Assembly (NCBI GenBank): GCA_026225555.1
Contig: JAMFSY010000013.1
Coordinates: 1 to 52,602 of the forward strand
Source: Methylacidiphilales bacterium
Lineage (GTDB): Bacteria > Verrucomicrobiota > Verrucomicrobiia > Methylacidiphilales > UBA1321
DNA: 52,602 nucleotides
Reading direction: 5' to 3'
The translations under genes and the position numbers were made by a program. The notes below the pieces were generated by a model. It saw only the letters and a list, made by a program, of their open reading frames with translations, did not search any database and was not told where the DNA came from. Shown in pieces: positions 24,786 through 32,961 of this stretch; position 1 is the first letter of the stretch, and every line of letters begins with the position of its first letter.

Positions 24786-25739
24786 ATGAAGATCGTCATC
24801 GCCGGAGGCAGCGGCCAGGTCGGAAACGTTCTCGCCCGCGCCTTCCACCGTGACGGTCACAAGGTCTTTGTGCTCTCTCGCCAGCCCAAGGCAGCCCCCT
24901 GGCCGACCGTGATCTGGGACGGACGTTCCCTTGGAAAGTGGACCGAGGTTGTTGAAAACACCGACGTCATCATCAACCTGGCCGGGCGGAGCGTGAACTG
25001 CCGTTACGGCCCGCGAAACCGGCGGGAGATCATCGATTCCCGCATCAACTCCACGAGGGTGATTGGCGAAGCCCTCCGGTGCACCGAACATCCCCCGCGG
25101 GTCTGGCTCCAGGCCAGTACGGCGACGATTTACGAGCATCGATTCGACGCGCCCAACGATGAAGCGACCGGCATTTTAGGCGGTTCGGAACCGAACGCGC
25201 CCGATACCTGGCAATTCAGTATTGAAGTGGCGAAGGCATGGGAACAGGCCACGCAAACCTTTCTCCCCTTGCCCAAAACCCGGCTCGTGTTGATGCGTTC
25301 GGCCATCATTATGAGTGCGGATCGCGGCGGTGCTTTCGACTTGTTGCTGCGACTTGTACGGCTTGGGCTCGGAGGTCAAAATGGCAACGGTCGGCAATAC
25401 ATCTCCTGGATCCATGAGACTGATTTTGTCCGGGCCATCTATTGGTTGATCGACCACGACTCACTGAGCGGCACCGTCAATCTGGCCGCCCCTCATCCGC
25501 TGCCCAACCGGGACTTCATGAGGATTCTCCGACAAGCGTGGGGCATCCCCTTGGGGCTCCCTTCCACGAACTGGATGCTTGAAATCGGCGCGTTCCTGCT
25601 CCGCACCGAAACCGAGTTGATCCTCAAAAGCCGCCGCGTCGTTCCCACCCGCCTGAGCCAAACGGGTTTCACTTTCCAGTTTTCCGAATGGATTGAAGCT
25701 GCCCCCGACCTCTGTGCCAGGTGGCGCGAGCGGACCTAA
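24786..25739 (+). CDS. TIGR01777-family NAD(P)-binding epimerase-like protein
   Basis: The 317-residue protein starts with the nucleotide-binding loop IVIAGGSGQVGNVLA and has the subfamily features VIINLAGRSVNCRYGPRNR, ASTATIYEHRFD (STxxxY in the catalytic area) and the C-terminal DUF1731-like segment. The family is related to sugar epimerases and to YfcH, with substrates unknown. The ATG at 24786 is preferred over a TTG at 24768 because GAGGAG sits at 24772-24777. Linkage to a DCC oxidoreductase matches a recurring neighbourhood. Confidence 0.9.
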   Translation: MKIVIAGGSGQVGNVLARAFHRDGHKVFVLSRQPKAAPWPTVIWDGRSLGKWTEVVENTDVIINLAGRSVNCRYGPRNRREIIDSRINSTRVIGEALRCTEHPPRVWLQASTATIYEHRFDAPNDEATGILGGSEPNAPDTWQFSIEVAKAWEQATQTFLPLPKTRLVLMRSAIIMSADRGGAFDLLLRLVRLGLGGQNGNGRQYISWIHETDFVRAIYWLIDHDSLSGTVNLAAPHPLPNRDFMRILRQAWGIPLGLPSTNWMLEIGAFLLRTETELILKSRRVVPTRLSQTGFTFQFSEWIEAAPDLCARWRERT

Positions 25740-25851
25740 CCCATTCTGGCAGCAACCACGCCGGCGTCCGAAAACGAATATGGCATAGGCACCTTGGTCT
25801 GATACCGTAAGGCGCGGCTTATCAAGGAAATTGGAAACACCGCTTTCGCCC

Positions 25852-26940
25852 ATGTTGACCGGCCAAAAACTCCTCGTCTTACTCGCCCTCCTCTACGCGG
25901 TGGGGGCCTTTTTTTCCGCTTGGAATATCATTGCCCGCACCCAGGGCTCGACCACAGCCATCGAGCACATCCTCACCACCTATAACATGAAAAACGAGGG
26001 CGCACAGGCCCTCGATCGCTTCACCCGGGAGCATCCCATTCTCGGCACGCTTTTCTCCGGGCCCGTCAAACACGAGCTCAAGCTCCCTTCTTCCGAGCAG
26101 TCCGCCAGCGCCCTGAGCTCGGACGTCTCTCATCTTCTGAAAACAGTTCGCCAACAATCTTCCGCCGCCGCCTGGTCGTCCTGCTTTTTGTTGAGTTTCA
26201 GTTTTCTCTACGCCGCCATCGTGATCGCCTTGAGCCGCAGTTTCACCGCGCGCCCTGTCCTCTTCGCGTTGACCATGATCTCCGTCACCTACTTCGTCAT
26301 CGGCATTTTTGCGCCCGCCATGGTGATCTGGACCGCCCCGAGCATTCCCATGGAATCGGGCCAACTGAGTTTCGTCCTGCAACACGAAGTGCGGGGCATT
26401 GCCGCCATCATCTGGGAACTGCTCACCGCCGGCCATTGGATCATTGGCGGCTTTCTCCTCCTCTTTAGCATCGTGACGCCCCTGACCAAGGCGACGCTCA
26501 CCTTTTTTGTCACGGCGTCCCGCTCAAAGACACTGAATTTCCAGATCGGAGAAGTACTGCATACGATTGGCAAATGGTCCATGGCGGACGTCTTTGTGGC
26601 CGCGATTCTCCTCGCGTTATATGCCCTGAAATTCCAGGAAGCGACCAAATCCATTCCCTGCCTGGGCCTCTATTATTTCATCGGTTACTGCCTGTTGAGC
26701 ATGACCACGACCGAGCTGCTGGTCCACTCCGAAGCGGTCGGCTACGAGAGAAAAATGTCGAGGGGAAAACTGGGACTGAGAGTGATTGGCGGACTCTTCG
26801 TAGGCCTCCTCTGCTTTGTCGCCGCGTCCAGCGTCTACACGTATGAGCAGTATACCGTGAATATCAAAGAAAACGTGAGGGCACCCGCGTCGCCGCAGCA
26901 ATTGAATAACACCCATCTGGATTTGCCCGTCCACAAATAA
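25852..26940 (+). CDS. PqiA-like (paraquat-inducible protein A family) membrane protein
   Basis: The 362-residue protein has an N-terminal helix (8-27), a soluble loop of about 90 residues, then at least six further helices. The region ITPLTKATLTFFVTASRS-like and IGKWSMADVFVAAILLALYA is the PqiA signature. PqiA proteins work with MCE-domain PqiB in lipid transport across the envelope, but no pqiB lies in this window. The ATG at 25852 is chosen over a TTG at 25831. The gene is monocistronic and convergent with an HxlR gene. Confidence 0.8.
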   Translation: MLTGQKLLVLLALLYAVGAFFSAWNIIARTQGSTTAIEHILTTYNMKNEGAQALDRFTREHPILGTLFSGPVKHELKLPSSEQSASALSSDVSHLLKTVRQQSSAAAWSSCFLLSFSFLYAAIVIALSRSFTARPVLFALTMISVTYFVIGIFAPAMVIWTAPSIPMESGQLSFVLQHEVRGIAAIIWELLTAGHWIIGGFLLLFSIVTPLTKATLTFFVTASRSKTLNFQIGEVLHTIGKWSMADVFVAAILLALYALKFQEATKSIPCLGLYYFIGYCLLSMTTTELLVHSEAVGYERKMSRGKLGLRVIGGLFVGLLCFVAASSVYTYEQYTVNIKENVRAPASPQQLNNTHLDLPVHK

Positions 26941-26973
26941 GCCGCGTGCGCCCTGGAGGACGCGTTTGACCCG

Positions 26974-27315
26974 TCAGCGACGTCCCGAACTTTCCTTTTC
27001 CGCCCAGCGGCAGATCTCCTCAATCGGCCCAGCCAGCGGCTGAGATCGCCTCGAAAGCGAATATTCGATGCGAACCGGCGTTTCAGGATAGACCCGGCGG
27101 AGAACCAGCCCCTTGGCCTCCAGACCGCGCAGGGTCTGCGCCAGCATCTTTTGGGAGATGCCTCCGACGCGCTGGTGAAGATCAGTGAAGCGCAGGGCCC
27201 CTCCTCCCAACGCCCGAAGGATAAGCAGGCTCCATTTGTTGCCCAGCAGGCATAAATTATCGCGGGAAGAACAGCCAGCGGCAAAGACCGAGGGTTTCGC
27301 GGAGCGAGGCGTCAT
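26974..27315 (-). CDS. HxlR-family transcriptional regulator
   Basis: The 113-residue winged-helix protein fits HxlR: NLCLLGNKWSLLILRALGG, then LRFTDLHQRVGGISQKMLAQ, then YPETPVRIEYSLS. Cysteines near residues 15 and 22 could make it a redox sensor, as in some members. It is divergent from a DegP-like protease gene, and a direct repeat at 27355-27384 lies in the shared region. Its likely targets are itself and that protease, or the SDR genes further right, since HxlR regulators often control oxidoreductases. Confidence 0.88.
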   Translation of the reverse strand: MTPRSAKPSVFAAGCSSRDNLCLLGNKWSLLILRALGGGALRFTDLHQRVGGISQKMLAQTLRGLEAKGLVLRRVYPETPVRIEYSLSRRSQPLAGPIEEICRWAEKESSGRR

Positions 27316-27354
27316 TCTGGAATCCTAACGGATTTTCATCTCGATAGCAATGGG

Positions 27355-27384
27355 TTATCTACTTACGATTAGTTAGCTACTTGC
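27355..27384. promoter_or_regulatory. Direct repeat, candidate HxlR binding site
   Basis: TTATCTACTTAC (27355-27366) and TTAGCTACTTGC (27373-27384) match at 10 of 12 positions, 18 bp apart, in the gap between the HxlR gene and the divergent protease gene. TACTT-containing sites are common for HxlR regulators. The protease ATG follows 29 bases after the repeat, so it could overlap the protease promoter. Confidence 0.4.
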
Positions 27385-27413
27385 ATTCTGGTTACCCTGT
27401 GGAATGTTCGATC

Positions 27414-28451
27414 ATGAACTTGATCCATACCGACATCGCCCCCGGCGAAGTGGTAGCCAGGACTCCCGAAGACCTTCCCGCCACCAGCAAAACCGTCACC
27501 TACAACGACACTCCGCTCCTCGATGCCTACTCGGCCAGCGTGATCAGTGTCGTGGAGAAGGTTGGCCCCGCCGTGGTCCACATCCGGGTCCGGCAGGAAG
27601 CCAAGGGCAATGCGCCGCAGACAGGCGGAAGCGGCTCGGGCTTTCTCATCGCCCCCGACGGCTTTATTTTAACCAACAGTCACGTCGTCCATAGCGCCTC
27701 CAAGATCGATGTCTCCTTGAGCGATGGCCGCTCCTATCCCGCCGAACTGATTGGCGACGATCCGCATAGCGATCTCGCCGTCATCCGCATCAACGCCCCC
27801 TCGCTATCCTCAATCAAGTTCGCTCCGGCGCGATCCGCGCGGGTCGGCCAGATCGCCATTGCCATCGGCAATCCCTACGGCTTCGAGCACACGGTGACCG
27901 CCGGAATTGTCAGCGCTCTGGGCCGGACTTTCCCGGCCACCACCGGACGGCTGATCGACAACGTCATTCAGACCGACGCCGCGCTGAATCCCGGAAACTC
28001 AGGCGGGCCGCTCGTGAACTCCCATGGCGAAGTCATCGGCGTGAATACAGCGGTGATCAGCGTAGCCCAGGGAATCTGTTTTGCCATCGGTAGCGAGACC
28101 GCGGACTTTGTCGCGGCGTGGCTGATCAAGGACGGAAGAATCCGCCGCGGCTACCTCGGCATTGGCGGCCAGGAGGTGCCGCTGCACGTTCGGGTCGCCC
28201 GTTTTCACGGACTGGCGCAAACCACCGGCGTGCTGATTCATTCCATCGAGAAGGAAAGTCCCGCGGCCCAGGCCGGCCTGGAATCCGGCGACGTGCTGCT
28301 GACTTTCGATCATCATCCCCTGCGCTCCGTTCACGACCTGCAGAGGCTGCTCGTCCACAGCCGGATCGGAGATCGCGTGGATGTATCCTACCTGAGATTG
28401 AACCAGAAACAGGAAACGACCATCGTCCCCATCGATCTCGAGGCTCCTTGA
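27414..28451 (+). CDS. DegP/HtrA-like serine protease with PDZ domain, no signal peptide
   Basis: The 345-residue protein has a trypsin-like domain with the catalytic triad H90 (TNSHVV), D120 (SDLAVI) and S196 (GNSGGPL), followed by one PDZ domain (about 250-340). It should degrade or chaperone misfolded protein. Unlike periplasmic HtrA proteins it has no visible signal peptide or membrane anchor: the N-terminus (MNLIHTDIAPGEVVARTPED) is hydrophilic. The ATG at 27414 is preferred; an upstream in-frame TTG at 27381 does not add a signal sequence. A cytoplasmic location is inferred. Confidence 0.88.
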   Translation: MNLIHTDIAPGEVVARTPEDLPATSKTVTYNDTPLLDAYSASVISVVEKVGPAVVHIRVRQEAKGNAPQTGGSGSGFLIAPDGFILTNSHVVHSASKIDVSLSDGRSYPAELIGDDPHSDLAVIRINAPSLSSIKFAPARSARVGQIAIAIGNPYGFEHTVTAGIVSALGRTFPATTGRLIDNVIQTDAALNPGNSGGPLVNSHGEVIGVNTAVISVAQGICFAIGSETADFVAAWLIKDGRIRRGYLGIGGQEVPLHVRVARFHGLAQTTGVLIHSIEKESPAAQAGLESGDVLLTFDHHPLRSVHDLQRLLVHSRIGDRVDVSYLRLNQKQETTIVPIDLEAP

Positions 28452-28480
28452 GCGGCCCCGTTTAAGGGCGCCGCCTCAAC

Positions 28481-29344
28481 TCATTCCCGGTGCGGCCAGG
28501 ACAAGCACGAGCGACTTTCGGCCGCGCCGGGACCGGCATTGGGCAGCACAAAGAGATCATGCTCGCCGGGACTACCGCCTTCACTCCGGGCGGAAGTGAC
28601 GTAGAGATCCCGCAAGCCTGCCCCGCCCCAAGTCAGGGAGCTGACATTCGATTCGGGAAACTCAATTTGCTCCAGCTTTTCTCCCTTTGGCGAAAGAACG
28701 ATCACCCGGCCCGTGCCCCAGCGCGCGGACCAGAGATTTCCTTCCAGATCAATCGTCAGCCCGTCGGGAGTGCCTTCTTCGGGTTCGCATCGGTAGAAAC
28801 AATGGCGCTGCGAAAGCTCACCTGTTTCCTGGGAATAATTGAAGCGATAGATGACGCCCGTCGTGGAACAGGTCCAGTAAAAATAGGCACCGCAACGGCT
28901 GAAGGCCATCCCGTTGGCAATCCGCGTTCCTTGAAAAAGACATCGGTAATCGCCGTTCGTATCCAGGCGATAAAGGCCGCCCGATTGATTATCGACGCCG
29001 ATCGTTCCTGCAAAAACGCGGCCCGCGGGATCGGCAATCACGTCGTTGAAACGCTTCGCGCCCGGCAGAAGAACCGGCCAAGTTTCCTCCAGTTCGCCCC
29101 GGGCATTGAGCCGCGCCACATCCTTCACCCGAAAGAGCATCCAGCTTCCATCGCGCTGCAGCGTCAGGCCGCCGGTAATCTCTCCCTCATGGAAAAGGAC
29201 CGCCTGCCCCGACTTCGGATCGAAGCGCCAGATTCTCCCCGCAGGAATGTCCGTGAAGTAAAGAACCTGCTCTTCCGGATGCCAGCAGGGGCATTCCGCC
29301 AGCGCGGCGGTATGACGTAAAAGGGAAACGGGATCGGGTCTCAT
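28481..29344 (-). CDS. SMP-30/gluconolactonase-family protein
   Basis: The 287-residue six-bladed propeller protein has the metal-site residues of the family: Glu in AECPCWHPEEQVLYFTD, Asn in KRFNDVIADPAGRVFAGT, NGMAFS, and Asp in PDGLTIDLEGNLWSARWG. Members hydrolyse sugar lactones with a divalent metal; the substrate here is unknown. The ATG at 29342-29344 is used rather than an upstream start that would add 33 poorly conserved residues. The gene is convergent with the protease and divergent from an SDR gene. Confidence 0.9.
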   Translation of the reverse strand: MRPDPVSLLRHTAALAECPCWHPEEQVLYFTDIPAGRIWRFDPKSGQAVLFHEGEITGGLTLQRDGSWMLFRVKDVARLNARGELEETWPVLLPGAKRFNDVIADPAGRVFAGTIGVDNQSGGLYRLDTNGDYRCLFQGTRIANGMAFSRCGAYFYWTCSTTGVIYRFNYSQETGELSQRHCFYRCEPEEGTPDGLTIDLEGNLWSARWGTGRVIVLSPKGEKLEQIEFPESNVSSLTWGGAGLRDLYVTSARSEGGSPGEHDLFVLPNAGPGAAESRSCLSWPHRE

Positions 29345-29556
29345 GGGATAAATGCGGACTAGGCGGCCCGATCCTAATCGACCGCGCCTTGGTTCGGCCA
29401 GCCCCAGGATGGATTTCCTCGTCGCCGTGGCGCGGCACTGCAAGTAATCTGGCGTGTCGCGCTAGTCACAGAATGGCGGAGACCGATTAAGGTTGGCTGA
29501 TCGGGGACAGCGCATTCCGCCCTGTTGCCCAGCAATCCCCACTCCTTCTCTCTATT

Positions 29557-30444
29557 ATGTCTAAAGTCTGGTTCATTACAGGAAGCTCCCGCGGCCTCGG
29601 TCGCGCGCTCACCGAAGCCGTTCTCGAAGCCGGTCACCAGGTCGTCGCCACCGCCCGTCGCCCCGAGCAACTCGCCGATCTGACCGCCAAATATGGCAGC
29701 CGCGTCTGCCCGGTGAAGCTCGATGTCACGTCGCCCAGCGAAGTCGAAAAAGCCGTGGCCGCCGGACTCGGCGCCTTTGGTCATCTCGATATCGTGGTCA
29801 ATAACGCCGGGTACGGTTTCATCGGCGCATTCGAAGAAATGTCCGCCGCCGAGTTCCAGGGCCAGATCGACACGAACTTCTGGGGCGTCGTCCATGTCAC
29901 CCGCGCGATTGTGCCGCTTCTGCGCAAACAAGGTTCCGGCCATATCATCCAGGTCACTTCCATTGGCGGGCGCATTACGGTGCCCGGCTTATCCGGCTAC
30001 CATGCCGCGAAGTTTGCCGTGGAAGGTTTCAGCGAAACGCTCGCCCAGGAACTCAAACCGCTGGGCGTGAAAGTGACCATCGTGGAACCCGGCGGCTTCC
30101 GCACCGACTGGGCGGGTGATTCGATGGCCTACGCCAAGCCGATGGAGGCCTACGCCCCCAGCGTCGGTCTGATCCGCAGCCATATCGAGCCGAGCTCCGG
30201 CCATCAACCGGGCGATCCGCGCAAGGCGGCGCAGGCGATTCTTAAAATTGCCAAGATCGAAGAACCGCCCTTGCGCCTGGCCCTCGGGAACGATGCTTTG
30301 GCGTTCCTTCGCCACGGTTATAAAAGTGCGGCGGAAGAGCTCGAATGCTGGGTGGACTTTAGCCAGTCGACGGACTTCGACGGCATCGTGACTTCCGATG
30401 TCGCCCATCCCGTCCTGGAATTGCAGACCGCGTTGAAATCCTGA
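29557..30444 (+). CDS. SDR-family NAD(P)-dependent oxidoreductase
   Basis: The 295-residue protein is a classical short-chain dehydrogenase: TGSSRGLGRAL for cofactor binding, NNAG, a catalytic Ser in QVTSIGG and YHAAK as active-site Tyr/Lys. A basic residue after the glycine motif (ARR near position 35) favours NADP. The substrate is unknown. It starts an apparent operon with an AraC regulator (23-base gap) and a second NAD(P)-binding protein. Confidence 0.92.
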   Translation: MSKVWFITGSSRGLGRALTEAVLEAGHQVVATARRPEQLADLTAKYGSRVCPVKLDVTSPSEVEKAVAAGLGAFGHLDIVVNNAGYGFIGAFEEMSAAEFQGQIDTNFWGVVHVTRAIVPLLRKQGSGHIIQVTSIGGRITVPGLSGYHAAKFAVEGFSETLAQELKPLGVKVTIVEPGGFRTDWAGDSMAYAKPMEAYAPSVGLIRSHIEPSSGHQPGDPRKAAQAILKIAKIEEPPLRLALGNDALAFLRHGYKSAAEELECWVDFSQSTDFDGIVTSDVAHPVLELQTALKS

Positions 30445-30467
30445 ACCATCCGCCGCGATCGAAGCCC

Positions 30468-31493
30468 ATGAGCACCTTTAAAGTCACACCCGGCATCCAA
30501 ACGGGGTTGATCTCTCTGGGCCTCGATCCGGCGGCGCTGCTCCGGCAATGCGATCTTCCGCTCACCCTCTTCAGTTCGGGCAAGGCGACGATCACCACGG
30601 AACAGTTGTTCGGCATGTGGCGCGCGCTGGGAGAAATCTTCGACGATCCCGCGGTCGGGCTGAAACTCGCCGGTCTGGTGCCGGTGGACCAGCACCATCC
30701 TGTCAGCATCGCCGCCCACCATGCGAGGACTTTCCGCGATGGTTTGCAACGCATGGCGCGCTATAAAATTCTCTGCTGTTCGGAAGAGATGCGCCTGGTT
30801 GAAGACAAGCATGAGGGCAGCGTGGAATTCAACTGGCTCCTCACCCGCGAGTTGGCTCCGCCGCTTCTACTCGATGCCGCGTTCTCCTCCATGCTCGAAC
30901 TGGGACGACGGGGAACCGGCCAGCCGCTTCATCCCCTCCGGGTCGAACTACGAAGAAAGGGCGATCACCGCGAAATTCACGAAGCCCACTATGGCTGCCC
31001 GGTCAAATTCAACGCGCGCCGCAACGCCATCGTTTTCCGGACGAGTGATCTCGACCGGCCCTTCATCACTTACAACGCCGACCTGCTGGCCATGCTGAGC
31101 CCGCAATTCGATCTGGAACTGGCCCGGCACAAATCGGAGCAGACGATCGCCTCTCGCGTGAAATGGGTCTTGATGCGATTGCTCGGCGGGAATCGCCCCG
31201 AAATCACCGAGGTTGCAAAGGAACTCGGGATGAGTTGCCGCACCCTGCAGCGCCGCATCACCAAAGAGAGCACGAACTTCCGTCAGCTCGTCAGCGAGGC
31301 CCGCCGGGAGCTGGCGAAGCATTACCTGCTGCAACCCGCTCTCGAGCTCAGCGAGACCGCGTGCCTGCTCGGCTACGAGGACCCCAACTCCTTTTTCCGC
31401 GCCTTCCGTGAATGGGAGGGAACCACGCCCGGCGAATGGCGGATCTCCCAGCGCCGGACTCGCAACAAGGCCCGCCACCTCCGCTACGGATAA
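30468..31493 (+). CDS. AraC-family transcriptional regulator
   Basis: The 341-residue protein has an N-terminal ligand domain of the arabinose-binding type 2 class (about 20-210) and a C-terminal AraC helix-turn-helix pair (about 240-335: EVAKELGMSCRTLQRRIT, ETACLLGYEDPNSFFRAF). This architecture is common in regulators of lipid or catabolic oxidoreductases. It lies between an SDR gene and an NmrA-like gene on the same strand and probably controls them. The inducer is unknown. Confidence 0.92.
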   Translation: MSTFKVTPGIQTGLISLGLDPAALLRQCDLPLTLFSSGKATITTEQLFGMWRALGEIFDDPAVGLKLAGLVPVDQHHPVSIAAHHARTFRDGLQRMARYKILCCSEEMRLVEDKHEGSVEFNWLLTRELAPPLLLDAAFSSMLELGRRGTGQPLHPLRVELRRKGDHREIHEAHYGCPVKFNARRNAIVFRTSDLDRPFITYNADLLAMLSPQFDLELARHKSEQTIASRVKWVLMRLLGGNRPEITEVAKELGMSCRTLQRRITKESTNFRQLVSEARRELAKHYLLQPALELSETACLLGYEDPNSFFRAFREWEGTTPGEWRISQRRTRNKARHLRYG

Positions 31494-31504
31494 CGAATAC
31501 CGCC

Positions 31505-32188
31505 ATGAATGTCCTTCTCTTCGGCGCGACCGGAATGGTCGGCCAGGGCGTCCTGCGGGAATGCCTGCTCGATCCCGAGGTGCGTCGCGTCCTTACCATC
31601 GGGCGAACCGCTACCGGAATAAGCCATCCCAAGTTGCGGGAAATCACGCACCGGGATTTATCGGATTACAACCCAATTGAAAGTGACCTTTCCGGCTTCG
31701 ATGCCTGCTTTTTTTGCCTCGGAATTTCCTCCGCCGGCATGACGGAAAAGACCTACACGCAGGTGACCTATGACATCCCGCTGGCCGCCGCGCAGACCTT
31801 GGTGCGGCTGAATCCGAACCTGACCTTTATTTACGTTTCCGGCGCGGGGACCGACAGTTCGGAGCAGGGTCGAAGCATGTGGGCGCGGGTCAAAGGCCGG
31901 GCGGAAAACGCCTTGTTGCGCCTGCCCTTCGCGGGCGTTTACATGTTTCGCCCTGGAGCCATCGAGCCCCGGCACGGCGCGCGATCCCGGACGGCTTCCT
32001 ATCGGATCATCTACAACTTGGCGAAACCGTTGCTGCCGCTCCTGCGGCGCGCCTTTCCCCATCACATCACCACGACGGAGGAGATCGGCCGGGCCATGCT
32101 GGTCGTGGCCCGCCGGGGCGCAGGCAAGCAAATCCTGGAAAGCCGGGATATCATCGCCCAGGCTCGCGCGGAGAACGTCCCGGCCTGA
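31505..32188 (+). CDS. NAD(P)-binding epimerase/NmrA-like protein
   Basis: The 227-residue Rossmann protein begins MNVLLFGATGMVGQGVLREC and contains ACFFCLGISSAGMTEKTYT and FIYVSGAGTDSSEQG, as in short NAD(P)H-binding epimerase-like proteins of unknown substrate. The ATG at 31505 is chosen because it starts directly with the nucleotide-binding strand; it lies 11 bases after the AraC stop. It is part of the SDR-AraC operon. Confidence 0.88.
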   Translation: MNVLLFGATGMVGQGVLRECLLDPEVRRVLTIGRTATGISHPKLREITHRDLSDYNPIESDLSGFDACFFCLGISSAGMTEKTYTQVTYDIPLAAAQTLVRLNPNLTFIYVSGAGTDSSEQGRSMWARVKGRAENALLRLPFAGVYMFRPGAIEPRHGARSRTASYRIIYNLAKPLLPLLRRAFPHHITTTEEIGRAMLVVARRGAGKQILESRDIIAQARAENVPA

Positions 32189-32202
32189 CGGCATTCGGGC
32201 AC

Positions 32203-32235
32203 AAAAAAACCGGCGTCGCCCGAAGGCGATGCCGG
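32203..32235 (-). terminator. Intrinsic terminator with UUCG tetraloop
   Basis: The stem CCGGCATCGCC/GGCGACGCCGG (11 pairs, one G-U) closes a TTCG loop on the minus strand, followed by a run of seven T (plus-strand A at 32203-32209). It begins 21 bases after the stop of the RNA-binding protein gene. It also sits just after the NmrA-like gene on the other strand. Confidence 0.88.
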
Positions 32236-32256
32236 TCTTCCTGCCTGAGCTAAAAC

Positions 32257-32961
32257 TTAGGCGCTGACGTCGGGGCTGGCGTCGGCATCGGCATCGGCTT
32301 CACGGGGATTAACCGTGCGCTTGTCGAGCTTGGCGCCACTGACGACGATCTGCCGGGCCATGAAATCGGTCCGGTTCAGCTTCTCGGCGGCGTCCTTCGC
32401 CGTTTCGAGCGTCTCCATTTCCACAAAGCCGAAGCCCTTGGAACGGTTGGTGCGGCGATCCATGGCGATCTCCACATTCTTCACCGCGCCGACCTTCGAG
32501 AAGAGATCGAACAGATCGCTCTCGGCGGCCTCGTAGGCAAGATTGCCCACGTACAGCTTGGGCGAAACGATCTCCTGCGGGGTCGGTTCGGTCTTCGGCA
32601 GACGTTCGGGACGGTCCTCACGGGGAGCCCGGTCTTCGCGGGGAGCGCGTTCCGCACGGGGCGCACGTTCCTTGTCCTTGAACTCGGGACGGGGCGAGCT
32701 TGAGCGGCTGTGGCTCGGCTTGGATTCCGTCTTCTTCTTGTTCTTGCCCGTCAGCCAGCCGAAAAGCTTGGCGATGGGGCCTTCCTTCTTGGCGGGCGTG
32801 CTGGACGTGCCGTTGCTGTGGGGGCGATGTTCTCCGGATTGGCTGCTGCCGTTGCTGCGGCCGCGACCTCCGCGACGACGGCGGGGACCGCCGCTGGAAC
32901 TTCCGCCGGAACTACTGGCGCCACGAGGGCGATAATCTGAACTCATTGCTATTTCTGACAT
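32257..32961 (-). CDS. RRM RNA-binding protein with long basic disordered N-terminus
   Basis: The 234-residue protein has about 130 N-terminal residues of low complexity (Gly/Arg-rich PRRRRGGRGR, then Lys-rich and APRED repeats) followed by one RRM (RNP2 LYVGNL at 136-141, RNP1 KGFGFVEM at 175-182) and an acidic Asp/Ala tail. Short RRM proteins of this kind bind RNA and are often cold-induced. An ATG at 32946 is an alternative start. The disordered arm is unusually long for a bacterial RRM protein and might promote RNA condensation; that is inference. Confidence 0.9.
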   Translation of the reverse strand: MSEIAMSSDYRPRGASSSGGSSSGGPRRRRGGRGRSNGSSQSGEHRPHSNGTSSTPAKKEGPIAKLFGWLTGKNKKKTESKPSHSRSSSPRPEFKDKERAPRAERAPREDRAPREDRPERLPKTEPTPQEIVSPKLYVGNLAYEAAESDLFDLFSKVGAVKNVEIAMDRRTNRSKGFGFVEMETLETAKDAAEKLNRTDFMARQIVVSGAKLDKRTVNPREADADADASPDVSA

